Shown one piece after another: positions 13,192-23,471 of a stretch of DNA of 64,000 bases. The position numbers were made by a program, and so were the translations under genes. Source of the DNA: Antitrichia curtipendula (taxonomy: Eukaryota > Streptophyta > Bryopsida > Hypnales > Leucodontaceae); contig OX579639.1 of the NCBI GenBank assembly GCA_951230915.1, forward strand, positions 16,058,001 through 16,122,000. The letters run 5' to 3'. Each line of letters opens with the position of its first letter. Position 1 is the stretch's first letter. Below the pieces are notes generated by a model. It was given only the letters and a program-made list of their open reading frames with translations, ran no database searches and was not told where the DNA came from.

Positions 13192-14086
13192 CACATGATC
13201 GAACTCCCCCGCCGACAGTGAGCCCATGAGCGTCTCCCTCTTCGACAACTGAATCCCTATACCTGCTGGGAAGGTCGCTTTGCCTTTCACCGATAGAACT
13301 GGGGTTTCGAACGTGCACATCAGCTACTTTTCTTTAATTTGTGAGTCATCTGGTCTCCAAGCATAGGTTTCCGATTTGATCGATTACTCAGCTAGCTTTG
13401 TTGTAGCAATTCAGTTCGTAATACGTACGACCCGATCGAAGGTAGTCGCACATGTGCATGTAGTATACTTCTATAGCTAGCAGCGCATGCAATATTTCAC
13501 CACTTTTCATTTCTTTCAATTCTCTCTCACCGACGGTACATTACACACCTGACTGACTTTTCCTGCAGGGAGCGGCCGCTTCTTCAATTCCGTACGGTAA
13601 TCTTACACGATTATTCTCTCCATCGACGTTGAATTGCAGCAGTTCAGCTCAGGTACCGCGTCGTCGTAGCTTCAGCTGCTCCCAAGATTGTGCTCGAAGC
13701 GCTAAGCAGTCACCTAGCTTGTCGTCGAATCGGGAAATCAGTTAAAGAATGACAATGTGGATATACTAACAGATTGTTTGGTTGTTTTAGGAAAAGTACG
13801 TAATGAAATAAAAACCCTAAGAAGCAAGGTTAAACTGCAACTGAAGCCGGATTAGGTTATCTTCTTGTACGTGTGCTTATCTCTGTCGTTACCGGTCACA
13901 GAATCTAGCTATGGTTTATCGAGAATTGAAAGTTCCCGAGAAATGATGGTTTCGCAGTTTCTTACATGCTGAGCAACGCCAATTAAACAGATGAGATCAG
14001 TGTTTTAAAGCTAGCGAGTGCGTCCTTGACAGTCCTTACAATCTTTCTAATGGAGTCCTTGTACGTGCGTCCTTGCAGTCATCACC

Positions 14087-15436
14087 ATGAGCAGTGATCA
14101 GCACCAGCCTCGCACCCCTGCGAATCCGTCCTGGATCTGGTCTGGCGTCCACGGCGCCTCAGGCATCGTCCACCCCTTTTTCGCCATTCGCGACCATCGC
14201 GAACGGCGGTACTGCGGCGGCCTGGGATTTGACTCGATTCTCGCCGGCTCCGGAGGCCTTCTCCTCATCAAGCGGTTCACACCCGACATCGACGCCCTCG
14301 ACCAACACTGGGAAACGCTTCTGGTAGTCAACCCCTCTACAGACGAATCCCGGTTGCTTCCACCAGCGAATTCAGTGGAAGTCGGTCTGGAGTTTTGGTC
14401 ATACAACGCAGTCCAAGCCAACCTCTTGGTAGATGCAGAATCCCAGACCTACATAGTCACTCTCACATTCCCGGACTTTGTCTGCCTCTACACCTCCACT
14501 TCCAACGCATGGCAATATCGGAGCCTTAACCAGGGAGCCTCATGGGGACCTCACAACACTTCCAACTTATGGCAGCGTCGGAGCTTTAACCAAGGAGCCC
14601 ATTGGCAACCTAACAACATTGGCCTTTTGGAAACCTCATGGGAAATCGCCAACGCATACGTCAATGGGCGTCTCTTCTTCGCCGATGTCGTAGTCGACGA
14701 CCCCATCCATACCATTAACCTGATCGAAATCGACGTCGAAGCTGGCACCTGGAAGCTCCACTGGCGCTACTCTCTCCAGTGTCTCCAGACACACTTCACA
14801 GAGTTTGTTAACACTCCGTTTCTTCGTATGAGTGGATTGACTGATCATGTGATACATCCAAGGGTCAACACTCATACTCTGGCATCCCGTCGCCGTGGTC
14901 GCCTGCTTGAGAATTTCCAGATCGTGGAGTGCATGGGGGAGCTCTACGCCGTCCTACCAATGGGCTTGAGTGAGTATTTGCCCATGAGCTTGCGGAGCCA
15001 AAGGACTTTGACAGAGGTTGTGTATGAGTACGCCAACTTTGGTTTGACCTTCATGCCGCTGCAGTTCATGATTATGAACATGCGTGGAGATGGGTTTGTG
15101 CATGGGGTTCTTCGGATTGTGGTGCCGGAGGATATGAGCAGTTTGGTTGGAAGAGTAATGGATACTGATAATAAAAACAGGCAGAATATTTTGATGAATT
15201 TGCTGAGGGTGGAACCGCCTGGCCGCCCTGACGGGTTGAGGTGGGGCTGTAACTGGGGGTTCAGCTGCTTGGCGGAGGGGAGTGTGATCTGGGTGGCGAT
15301 GTTGGATTATGTACTGCAGTATGATGTCGTCACAGGGGTGTCGAAGACGGAGATTATTGAAGGAAGCTGTCCGGAGACGTCGCTGTCCATTTGGGTAGAT
15401 AGGGTTCCTTACAGGCCGAGTAACATGAAGCCATAG
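14087..15436 (+). CDS. 449-aa protein, probably an F-box-associated/kelch-like propeller
   Basis: This is an uninterrupted ATG-to-TAG frame with clearly higher GC than its flanks and third-position GC bias, so it is very likely a real gene. I see no F-box at the N-terminus. Residues about 50-90 (GGLLLIKRF..., then LLVVNPSTDESRLLPP) match the style of plant F-box-associated/kelch domains, where a 'gets its content from NP-T-..-LPP' blade is typical. Trp/Gly-rich strands recur to the C-terminus (ETSWEIANAYVNGRLFFADV; WGCNWGFSCLAEGSVIWVAML). No signal peptide or membrane segment is seen. If the assignment holds, it is a beta-propeller substrate-adaptor relative that has lost, or lacks in this exon, the Skp1-binding F-box; an upstream exon is possible because a GC-rich leader with an acceptor-like site precedes it. 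The gene lies in a block inserted in the former intron 1 of P450 copy A, on the same strand. Residues 139-178 are an internal duplication. Confidence 0.7.
   Translation: MSSDQHQPRTPANPSWIWSGVHGASGIVHPFFAIRDHRERRYCGGLGFDSILAGSGGLLLIKRFTPDIDALDQHWETLLVVNPSTDESRLLPPANSVEVGLEFWSYNAVQANLLVDAESQTYIVTLTFPDFVCLYTSTSNAWQYRSLNQGASWGPHNTSNLWQRRSFNQGAHWQPNNIGLLETSWEIANAYVNGRLFFADVVVDDPIHTINLIEIDVEAGTWKLHWRYSLQCLQTHFTEFVNTPFLRMSGLTDHVIHPRVNTHTLASRRRGRLLENFQIVECMGELYAVLPMGLSEYLPMSLRSQRTLTEVVYEYANFGLTFMPLQFMIMNMRGDGFVHGVLRIVVPEDMSSLVGRVMDTDNKNRQNILMNLLRVEPPGRPDGLRWGCNWGFSCLAEGSVIWVAMLDYVLQYDVVTGVSKTEIIEGSCPETSLSIWVDRVPYRPSNMKP
14501..14620 (+). repeat. In-frame 60-bp tandem duplication within the 449-aa gene
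   Basis: Two adjacent 60-bp units (14501-14560 and 14561-14620) encode SNAWQYRSLNQGASWGPHNT followed by SNLWQRRSFNQGAHWQPNNI. The exact multiple of three keeps the frame open. Divergence between the units shows the duplication is not brand new. Confidence 0.9.
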
Positions 15437-16472
15437 TACCGAGGTCTAGATGGATCTAGCAAGCTAGTACGTTTCATCGATCTAGCTAATTACTCGGTCA
15501 CTTGTTTATCTTGATAATGTATGTATTTTCGTTGGCAATGTCGGTAGTTTAGCTAGATGAGAGAGTCAAGACTCTATTCCTGTCCAATTCTATCGCAACA
15601 CTGGAATAGTTGAGAGTTTAGATTACATCTTAAGTTCATAGTTTAGAACTTAAGATGCATGGCTCAGAGAGTTGAGAATGAATTACTGTTCGTTTACATG
15701 CATGTTCGTAGCTCAGATGAGACTTAAGGTCCTACAATAGTTGTTCTAGTTTTGATGTCATCGGATCTTGCAGGCATTGCAAGCAATCCATGTGCCTTAA
15801 CTGTTGAAGGAGGTTGCCATCAAGATATTGTGAAGTTGTGATGGCATGATGGAGTATGAAGTAACACCAGTTTGATTGATCTTTCTATGAAGATTGGTGA
15901 TTGTTAAAGAACGATTTTTGAATGCAAGGCCTTGCAAGTAGTTTGGCCTGTTTGTAAAAGTCTTGGATGTTGTCAATCTTTTTAAATCCACTTTCGTTGT
16001 GGCGTTATGGACTTTGAGTAAGAAATTTTTCAATCTCACTGCACATCGAGTTACTGAATTTGTGAATGCGTTCCAAATTTTCATTAGTTGGCATGGGTAG
16101 ATTTTTATGACAAACTAGGTAACGGAATTAAGTATGTTCTAGTTCAGTTCACCCTGTATGTTCCTGTTCAATTTCTTTGCTAGATAACACAAGATTTCCC
16201 AAATCCTGCTCTCTGAAACCAACGTCAATTTGTTTAAACTGGCTTAAGTGCTTAACATCAACACTGACAGCTCTAAAAACTAGCTAGGACAGGTAACTAT
16301 TGAGTTATGTTTCAGGCCGCTCCAGTTAAAGTAGCACTTGGAACACCCACAAGTGAACGAAATCGACATTACCATATGTTAGAATATAATCCAAGTCGTC
16401 GCTAGCATAACCTGAACGGAATTATGAGGAATTCCAGTTTGCGGGTCTACTGGATTCCATTCCTACTCGCAA
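15437..16472. other. Downstream flank of the 449-aa gene
   Basis: This is probably 3' UTR followed by intergenic DNA. It holds an inverted motif, 'catcttaagttc'/'gaacttaagatg', near 15628-15657. No other coding frame is supported; the reverse frame at 15797-16084 has no domain. Confidence 0.4.
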
Positions 16473-16835
16473 ATTAGAATTCTTCCTAAATTTCATCTCA
16501 TTAATCAAAATGGAATGATTCAAAGTTGTTTGCGTCTAAATAAATCTTTAAAACCAATTTCAGATTTTTTATTTTTTTTAGTGATTTTTAAAGAAGTTTT
16601 TTGAGTTGCCTAGGCTACCTTCCGAGTAACGAAAACTACATATCATGCAATAATTTTTTAACCATATAATCAAAAGTTATGAAAATTGTTGGGTCTTAAA
16701 ACTAATCTTTGGACACAAGTGTGAAATTTTCAAAAAATAAAAATAAAAACTGTACTTGTAGTGAGTTGCCTAAAATCACTATATTGCCAAAGAACAATAA
16801 TGCCATATTTAACTACTTTTGGACTTTTAAGGGAA
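16473..16835. mobile_element. Degenerate internal piece of a TTAA element
   Basis: The sequence resembles the right half of the elements at 745 and 23472 ('atctcattaatcaaaatgga', 'caaaagttatgaaaattgtt'). It lacks intact TTAACCC ends. Confidence 0.5.
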
Positions 16836-17239
16836 TTTTGGACTTTATTCATTGGGAGATCTCCCGATGTCATAGATATCTAAAATCTAAATCTGTTGTA
16901 CATTTTTCAAACCACCTAGTCTAAAATCTATATTATTTCAAGATTCATAAAATCTATAGAAGTCAAAATCTACAATTGTCTTAGATGTCCCTTTACCAAT
17001 TTTGGACTTTGCAAAGTCCAAAACTAGTTAAATATGGCATAATATTGTCTGGTCTTTTAGAAGTTAAACAAAGCCCTAGAAACTAGGACAAGTCTTGAAA
17101 GATGTTAAATTAAGTAGGATGGTTGCAAGAAATAGTTGTCCTTTTTTTGTACTCTTGACTTTGGATGGATGTTTTTTCAACTATACTTTTTGCATTCTAT
17201 GTCTAATATATATGAAATTCAAAATCAAGGTACATATAT

Positions 17240-17533
17240 GGACTATTTTGTTAAAATAGTGGTATTTTATGTAACATTTCCAAACCGCCCAGTCTGAAGT
17301 TTGAAAGTGCCATCTAAGAACAATATAGATTTTAGAATCTAATATTGGTGTGGATTTCAAACCGGTTGTGCAATTTGAATTATAAAAATGACATCTAGGA
17401 CAATTGTAGATTCAAACATTTAGGAATGGTATAGATTTAGACATCTAAGAAGTTGTACATTTTAGAGCCCCTAGTCTGAACTATAAAAACAACCAAAATA
17501 GAGGAATAGCGCCATTTTAACAAAATTGCCCAT
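17240..17533. mobile_element. MITE ending in TTAAAATGGCGG-type repeats
   Basis: The left end 'gactattttgttaaaatag' and right end 'gccattttaacaaaattgcc' are inverted relatives. The interior contains boxes for 'aaaccgcccagtctgaa' and 'atctaggacaattgtagatt', as in the neighbour at 18307-18568. It lies inside old intron 1 of P450 copy A, just after the intron sequence resumes at about 17065. Confidence 0.6.
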
Positions 17534-18306
17534 ATGTGCTAGACTGCTAGTTGTAGACATAAGACATTGAGTAATTTTTTTTATTTTTTTAAAATTAGTT
17601 TAATATTTTTAAAGAGCATCCAATTAGATGACTGCTTTTGCCATTTGAGAGGGGGGGAATTTAGTACTATTTCCAACCTATAATAAAAATTTGGAGCCAA
17701 AAATTAGAAAAATAGTTGTTTTATTCAAATTGCACTCAATGTTAACAAGATTTTATGCAAATTTTGACATGTGTAGCATGCATATACGTGAACTCATTTG
17801 AAGTGTATACTTTTTGCACGAAGATTGGAATGAAAAAAAAATTCTTTTAGAAGTATTTGGTGCAATTTAAACGCGTTGAAGTGTACAAAAGTGAACATTT
17901 TTTAATTCGTTTTAAAAAAAAAAATTGAAATTACTAAAAATCAAAATATTCATGTATCCATTTTTTGCTAATTTATGGTCCCCTAGCTCTATAGTAGTCC
18001 GCAATAGTTAGTAATAGTCAATAGTAGTGTACAATATTGCTCCATTTTTTTAATATATTAATAATGATTTTTCATGTTTTCATTTTTTTTCATTTTTTCA
18101 TTTTTTAGTTTAAAAAATGATTATCTGAAATGATTTTAGTGATTAAAATTATTTTTCAATTTATAATAAATAAAATTTTAATTCATTTTCATGACTTAAA
18201 CTACATTGCCCTTGAACAATACTCATAGTAGTAGTAGTCTTATGGCTAAAACCAATATTTTTGAGACAAAATTGTTAAATGTTTCTGGCAATAGTCCAAT
18301 AGTAGA

Positions 18307-18568
18307 ATGGGCAATTTTGTTAAAATGACGATTTTTGCAACCGTGGTAATTTTTATGATCGAGTGGTCTAAAATGTACAACTACCTTAGATTTTGAAATA
18401 TATACCATTTTTAGATGTCTAAAATCTAAACATGTTCTAGATGACATTTTTATGGTTCAAGCCACATGGTCTGAAATTTGTACTTCTCATAGATGGCACT
18501 TTTATGGTTTAGATTGGGCGGTCTGAAAATGGCACATGGAATACTTCTATTTTAACAAAATTGTCCAT
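18307..18568. mobile_element. MITE with ATGGGCAATTTTGTTAAAAT ends
   Basis: The left ATGGGCAATTTTGTTAAAAT and right ATTTTAACAAAATTGTCCAT are almost perfect inverse copies (one mismatch). It is non-coding, 262 bp, and belongs to the same family as 17240-17533 and 57270-57412. Confidence 0.75.
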
Positions 18569-18659
18569 TAGAATACTGCCAATTTAAAGAAATTAGCATA
18601 CTTAGGAAAGTCTTTAAAGATGCCAAATTAAGTAGTAGAATAGTGCCACTTCAAGGAAA

Positions 18660-18880
18660 TTAATCCCTGAAGGACCGTGGCCTGTTTTTTTGACATTTTT
18701 GCCTTCTCTATTGCAAAGAGCAAAAGGTTGTGAAAATTGATTTTTTGCATATCTAATTGTAGGATCTTGCACTAGAATGGTGGAAGAATGTTTCAATAAG
18801 ACTTCAGTAACTTTGGCCGCATAGATTACAAGTTTTTTGCAATTATAGTGAAGAAAATAAGATTTTTTGCGGTTTGTGTG
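18660..18880. mobile_element. Truncated left end of a TTAA element
   Basis: It begins TTAATCCCTGAAGGACCGTG and carries the conserved box 'ctaattgtaggatcttgca' at about 18751 and 'gcatagattacaag' at about 18819, in the same order as in full-length TTAA elements. No right end follows. Confidence 0.55.
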
Positions 18881-19055
18881 GCTAGATTATTTGACTTTAA
18901 ATATCTTTACTTTAAGTTCTAGCTAATGTATGATTTATCAGGGAAACCTAATAGTAGAATACTTAATTAGTTAGAAATTAAATCACCAAAAGGTCAAAGA
19001 GAGGTTATAGTATCACCAGCTTATAATCCATTGCTTCTTCTTTTCGGAGATGAAA

Positions 19056-19204
19056 CTGGTGGTGCGCAACGGCCAGAGATTGTGAAGGAATTACTGATCA
19101 CCAACCACGACTCCTTGGTGAAGCCTGAAGTGGAAAAAATGTTCATCTCGCAACTTGTGGGCCAAGGATTGCTCACTCAAGAGGGTGAGAAACTAGGAGG
19201 TTCA
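19056..19204 (+). pseudogene. P450 copy A, exon 2 (first part)
   Basis: Translation gives ...RPEIVKELLITNHDSLVKPEVEKMFISQLVGQGLLTQEGEKL, nearly the same as exon 2 of copy D (57529-57755). The first dozen codons of the exon are missing: intron-1 sequence ('ccattgcttcttctt', 19030) is joined directly to the 'gaaactggtggtgcgc' part. The frame is cut near 19204 by a foreign insertion; the end of the exon reappears at 19510-19554. Confidence 0.8.
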
Positions 19205-19206
19205 TA

Positions 19207-19435
19207 TAGGGTAATGCCCAAGTCCGAGGGCATTCCGTGAAAAAAGGGGTTGATGAGGAGGGCGGAGCTCGATGAGGAGGTTTGTGTTTTTACGGAATGT
19301 CCAAAGCATGAGGGCATTACTCAGAGTACACCATGGGCAGGTAACATAATATTTCCAGATGCCAAAAAGAATTGAGATGAAAAACGCGTAATGCCCAATT
19401 ACGAGGGCAAAACCGTGTAATCAGGCATTACAGGT
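19207..19435. mobile_element. Hairpin element with GTAATGCCC ends inside P450 exon 2
   Basis: 'gtaatgcccaagtccgaggg' at 19210 is mirrored by 'aaagcatgagggcattac' ending at 19320. The same motif recurs at 19388-19430 ('gtaatgcccaattacgaggg', then 'aatcaggcattac'). Hence four related half-palindromes in about 220 bp. It interrupts exon 2 of copy A and is absent from copy D. Confidence 0.6.
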
Positions 19436-19509
19436 ATGAAAAAACTAATTATGACGCAAAATTCAGTCAGCATTTGTACGAGACAAATCCCAGCAGTGGT
19501 TTACGAGAG

Positions 19510-19554
19510 GTGCTTGATCAATCCTTCCTTTTCCAGCATCATGCGCTCAAGGTA
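19510..19554 (+). pseudogene. P450 copy A, exon 2 (tail)
   Basis: 'caatccttccttttccagca' and 'gcgctcaaggtacat' correspond to the SPSFHQETLK end of exon 2 in copy D and its donor site (gtacgt there, gtacat here). Confidence 0.65.
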
Positions 19555-20432
19555 CATACATTGCAATTTGAGATGCTAGCATTGCAAACTTTGTCAATAT
19601 TTTAGTACTTTGAAAATTTATAGTTTATTCATATGGTGTCTAAAAAATGCATTCTAAGAAAATCTAGAATCCCCTTCTGGCAACTAAGAAGATGCCACTA
19701 AGCATTTTCATTGTGATAATTGGAACCATGCTAAATTGCTTATTTTGTTGGTTTAGGTGTAGTTATCCTAATAATACAGGTTTCATAAATTTGGTCATTG
19801 GCTTAGTAGCAAACAATATGTTTGGAACCGTGAAGTAACGAAGAGTGATATATGAATAGGTGCAACCTTAAATAGTTACTTCTATTATTTACCCGAGTTC
19901 TTAATAGGAGACTTACCATGTAGATTTGATTAGGTATTAAACAACACTAGGAGCTTGTTTGATCCTAGCATCCTAAATCTGACCTCTACAAATTTAATTG
20001 GGGTCTCTCTACCGCCGTATGGGGTTGTATAGTCCTTGCTTTTGGCATAATGTAGAGTGTAGTGGGGGCTAAAGGTAAATGAGTCCGTTGTGAATTATTG
20101 ATCATGGCATCGTACTCATGGAATAGGAATTTGATAGGAAAAAAGCATTCCAAAGTAGTTTCAGGCATGAGGTAGCAACCGGTCAACATTGTTCCTTGTG
20201 CACTTTTCCTACAATTGTGTTGATTCATGTCCTAATTGAGTGGTCCTACAATTGACAGAAAATTCTCAAAATTGGGAGGAGGGGGGCGTTAGATGCTTCC
20301 TTCACGTAAAGCCTTGGCAAATTTCAAGGCAGAATTGTAGCTTGGAAAAACAATTCACCCATCTGAAGTGCAAAACTTCTCAAAATTTGACCCCACATAC
20401 AATGTCAACTCCCCTTAGACCATTATAAATTT

Positions 20433-20740
20433 TTAACCCCTAAAGTCCCGAGGGTGTTTTCTATCAAAAACCACTTAAAATTGCCACTTCTATTGCATCC
20501 ACCTAAAAAAAAGTAAAAAAAAAGTTTTCTGGAATCTAACCATAGGATCTTGTACTTAACTTGTAAAAGATCAAGTAGTGAAAATTTCATCAAATTTGAC
20601 AATAAGGATTGGAAGATATTAGCATTTAAAATTGAAACAAAAATTATATATCTACAAAGCTTCACTACAAATTGAGACAATAGGAACCTACTTGGACCCA
20701 AATTGTCCCTCGAGGCAATAAAAAATCCTTTAGGGGTTAA
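20433..20740. mobile_element. TTAA-bounded piggyBac-like MITE (E5), short form
   Basis: TTAA lies at both ends. The left end is TTAACCCCTAAAGTCCCGAG and the right end, inverted, TTAACCCCTAAAGGATTTTT. The length is 308 bp and it keeps the subterminal boxes 'aaccataggatcttgta' (20541) and 'ggattggaagatattagc'. It lies in intron 2 of P450 copy A. Confidence 0.8.
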
Positions 20741-21284
20741 TCGATACAATCAAATGTTTCAATATTTTTCCTAGAGCTCCGAGCTGAATGATTCTACCAA
20801 TTCAACGGCTAAGTTGAGTGGATGTCATTTCACCACTTGGACATTGGACGCTCAAGGAGTAAGGCATCGAGCAATTCAAAGTGCTACTACCTTAATTTAA
20901 AGACAATGAAAGATGAAATACATATCAATTATGATCCATCCAAACATTGGATGGGGAGTGTTTCCTCGTGAATTTTCCAAGACAATTGTGTATCCGAGAA
21001 ACAATCTTCATCCTACACGCGATGTACACATAGCTAAAAAAATCATTGTGAATAGAGATTATTACTAGTGTTTGAACATTATTATGGCGTGTAGGCCATG
21101 GTTCCCTTTAGGGATTGTAGTCTACCTTGAGATTCCGACCTGAGATTTTAGTTGGCGTGAATTGAGAGTCTATTCATCCTGGTTCTTGTGGTGTAGTCAA
21201 GTGATGCCCGGCTACTACAATTAAGGGATGATAATTAGCATTCAGGGATGATAATTAGCTTTTGCATATGGCAATGGCATGCAG

Positions 21285-21839
21285 GCCATGGTCAAAGCTG
21301 TATATAGTGCAAGGAGCAACATCAGAGGTACAAATTTGGGAGCAAAAGGTAGCCCAAGCACGCAGCAAAGTGGAAATCAACGTAGAGTTAGGTCTTCACA
21401 AAATCTCAGGAAGCACTATCTTGCTGACATCAACTTCGAGGGACGATTTAGGAAAAAAGGGGAGCAGATCTTCAAGTTTCAGAGAATCCTTGCAGATGAG
21501 GTGCATGAAAATTTTCCAGAGCACAGCGTAAGGTAGGAGGCTGTTAAAGCAACCCTTTAAGAGCTGATTGCATTTTCAGGGAAACTAAACTCCTTGAAAT
21601 AATTTTCAGTAAATTTTACTAGGAAGAAAAATGGAATTGCCATCTAACCCAAGTCGTTTCATATTTTTTTAACCTTTGTGGAATTAGTTACAAATTTTTG
21701 AAGTTGAAACGAAGTGGTTTCTAAAAGCAACCCCTTCCTGAAATGTACAATGTTGGTACATTGAAGAAAGTAAAATGTACCTTTGTGTTAGAGGTTGCTT
21801 TTGCAGACCCCTACCTTACTGGCTCATTTCCAACTACAA
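21285..21839 (+). pseudogene. P450 copy A, exon 3, split by a MITE
   Basis: Exon 3 follows an AG acceptor ('atgcag', ending 21284). It reads VQGATSE-QIWE-KVAQA-SKVEINVELGLHKISG in register with copy D (58098-58354), with frame disruptions after the ISG segment. At 21530 it is interrupted by an AGGTAG MITE (21531-21816) and resumes with 'tggctcatttccaactacaa' followed by a GTAAGT donor at 21840. Confidence 0.8.
21531..21816. mobile_element. MITE, AGGTAG family 1 (copy 1c), inside an exon
   Basis: The ends are AGGTAGGAGGCTGTTAAAGC and the inverse, GCTTTTGCAGACCCCTACCT, flanked by TA at 21529-21530 and 21817-21818. It is inserted in exon 3 of P450 copy A; copy D has uninterrupted exon sequence at the same point. 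Confidence 0.85.
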
Positions 21840-22178
21840 GTAAGTTTGGGACTTCTCTACCACAATTTGATGGGATGAAATTCCACACCATGATTTGAAA
21901 CAAATTAGCTATTTCCAAGCTCTCTCTCTGTTCTACTTGGGGCTTAACCCTTTATGTACTGAGAATTCATGATTTTCAGTTGCAGATTTTGATTAATTAT
22001 ATTATAGAAAATATAATAGAAATAGAAAATTTTATTATATCATTAGCTTAAATTAAGAACATTGTATGCATTGGTTCAAATATACAATTATATAAGTTTA
22101 AAGAAATCTCCATATAAACTCTTCAACATTGCTTAAAAAAACGTGAGACCCAATTTGGGCTTCTTAGACATTAAACGG

Positions 22179-22426
22179 TTAACCCTTGAGCGCCCCAAGG
22201 GCCAAAATATGGCTTCTCTATTTTTGAAAGATGTCCATGTTTGACTTTTATAATCTTTTCAATGGTACGATCAACGGACGCGTTTTTTTCCCTCTATCTT
22301 TGGACATGTTTCTACCACCAATCAGTACAATCATATTGTGAATCTTTTCCTAGGTGATAGTTTAATTGGAATGAGTATAGAAGGGTTTGAATTTTTGTGA
22401 ACATGGGATGGGCGCTCAGGGGTTAA
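22179..22426. mobile_element. TTAA-bounded piggyBac-like MITE (E6), shortest form
   Basis: The ends are TTAACCCTTGAGCGCCCCAA and, inverted, TTAACCCCTGAGCGCCCATC. The length is 248 bp and it is non-coding. Its right TTAA overlaps the TA site where the next MITE begins. It lies in intron 3 of P450 copy A. Confidence 0.8.
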
Positions 22427-22718
22427 GGTAGGGGGCTGTAAAAGCAACCTGTCTCTAAAAGCAATCTGGTAGATTTTGCCTCTATCATGTACCAGAAGTA
22501 TACATTTCAGGAGGGGGTCGCTTTTAGAAACCACTGTTTTTCAACTTCAAAATTTCATAACTAATTCCATGAAGGTCCAAAAAATATGAAACCACTTGGG
22601 TTAGATGCCAATTCCATTTTCCTTACCATGAAAATTTACTGAAAATTGTTTTTAAGGAATTTAGCTTCTCCAAAATGCAAATCAGCTGGTAAATGGTCGC
22701 TTTTACAGCCCCCTACCT
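22426..22718. mobile_element. MITE, AGGTAG family 1 (copy 1d, reverse orientation)
   Basis: The ends are AGGTAGGGGGCTGTAAAAGC and the exact inverse, GCTTTTACAGCCCCCTACCT. The interior is the reverse complement of the copies at 12636 and 21531. The left flank is TA; the right flank reads AA, one base off. It inserted at the TTAA end of the preceding element. Confidence 0.85.
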
Positions 22719-22744
22719 AACATGCACTCGGTGCTTTGGAACAG

Positions 22745-23349
22745 ATACCTGCCTCCCAAAGGGAACCGGTGGATGAATCTGTGCAGTTCCAAAGTGGATG
22801 CTTGAAGGTAGGTACACACAAAACTGTCACTTTGTGCTATTGATCCTAGTTACTATTATTAGACTGGTCAAATTTTCATATGCTCTTGTTGGCAAGTGAA
22901 AGGAGGTTCCAACGCACTAGAGAACATGGCATTTGGATACAGTATGCAAAAGTTATTAAGGAACAAAGTTTGGTTCTAAAAGAGTTTCTTCCACATAGGT
23001 AACAGAGCTGATTTTGGAGATGTACACAATAGTATAGATGGCGATTTAAGGTCCGTGGCACATTTGGGGGTACGTACCTTACTCCATGACATGGTCAATG
23101 GCTGGCAAGAAGCAGTGTGAAAAGGGGAAATGACTGATTGTGGCAACAAAGACTGCGCAAGAGTTCAACATGGCATCGGTGTTTAGCCATTTCAAGCTCT
23201 TTTTCTTCGCAGTCTGACCGAGACACAACTTTGAATCTTTTGATCTTTCTGATGCTAATGTTGGCAAGAGTGTGCACGTGCAGAGATTTTGGAGGTCTTG
23301 GGGTGAGGAACAGAGCTGGAGCGCTAATGTGGTGTCCCATCTTAAAGTG
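22745..23349 (+). pseudogene. P450 copy A, exon 4, split by a MITE and internally deleted
   Basis: The exon follows an acceptor ('ggaacag', ending 22744). It begins 'ctcccaaagggaaccggt' (copy D has LPTQGNRLMNLYSSKVDA), is interrupted at 22805 by a MITE (22806-23079), and resumes 'ctccatgacatggtcaatgg'. About 50 bp that encode the GRTLAAATDGWDES segment in copy D are deleted near 23148, and further indels follow. It ends at 'cttaaagtg' with a GTGGGT donor. Confidence 0.8.
22806..23079. mobile_element. MITE, AGGTAG family 2 (copy 2a), inside an exon
   Basis: The ends are AGGTAGGTACACACAAAACT and, inverted, AGGTACGTACCCCCAAATGT. The right flank is TA; the left flank reads GA, probably a mutated TA. 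The interior ('ttgttggcaagtgaaaggag') is the reverse complement of copies at 27482 and 62370. Confidence 0.75.
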
Positions 23350-23471
23350 GTGGGTATACTCATTCTCGGCTTTATGAGTGCATTGTGGTCAACGTTTTTT
23401 TCCCCCAATGTGAAGGTCAAATTTGGCATAAATTAAGTCATTTTTGTAAAAAAGTGTTGCATGTCATCTTG

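Noticed and set aside
13114..13320. Reverse-strand frames upstream of the 449-aa gene
   Set aside because: They overlap the hairpin and GC-rich leader on the opposite strand and show no domain; composition alone explains them.
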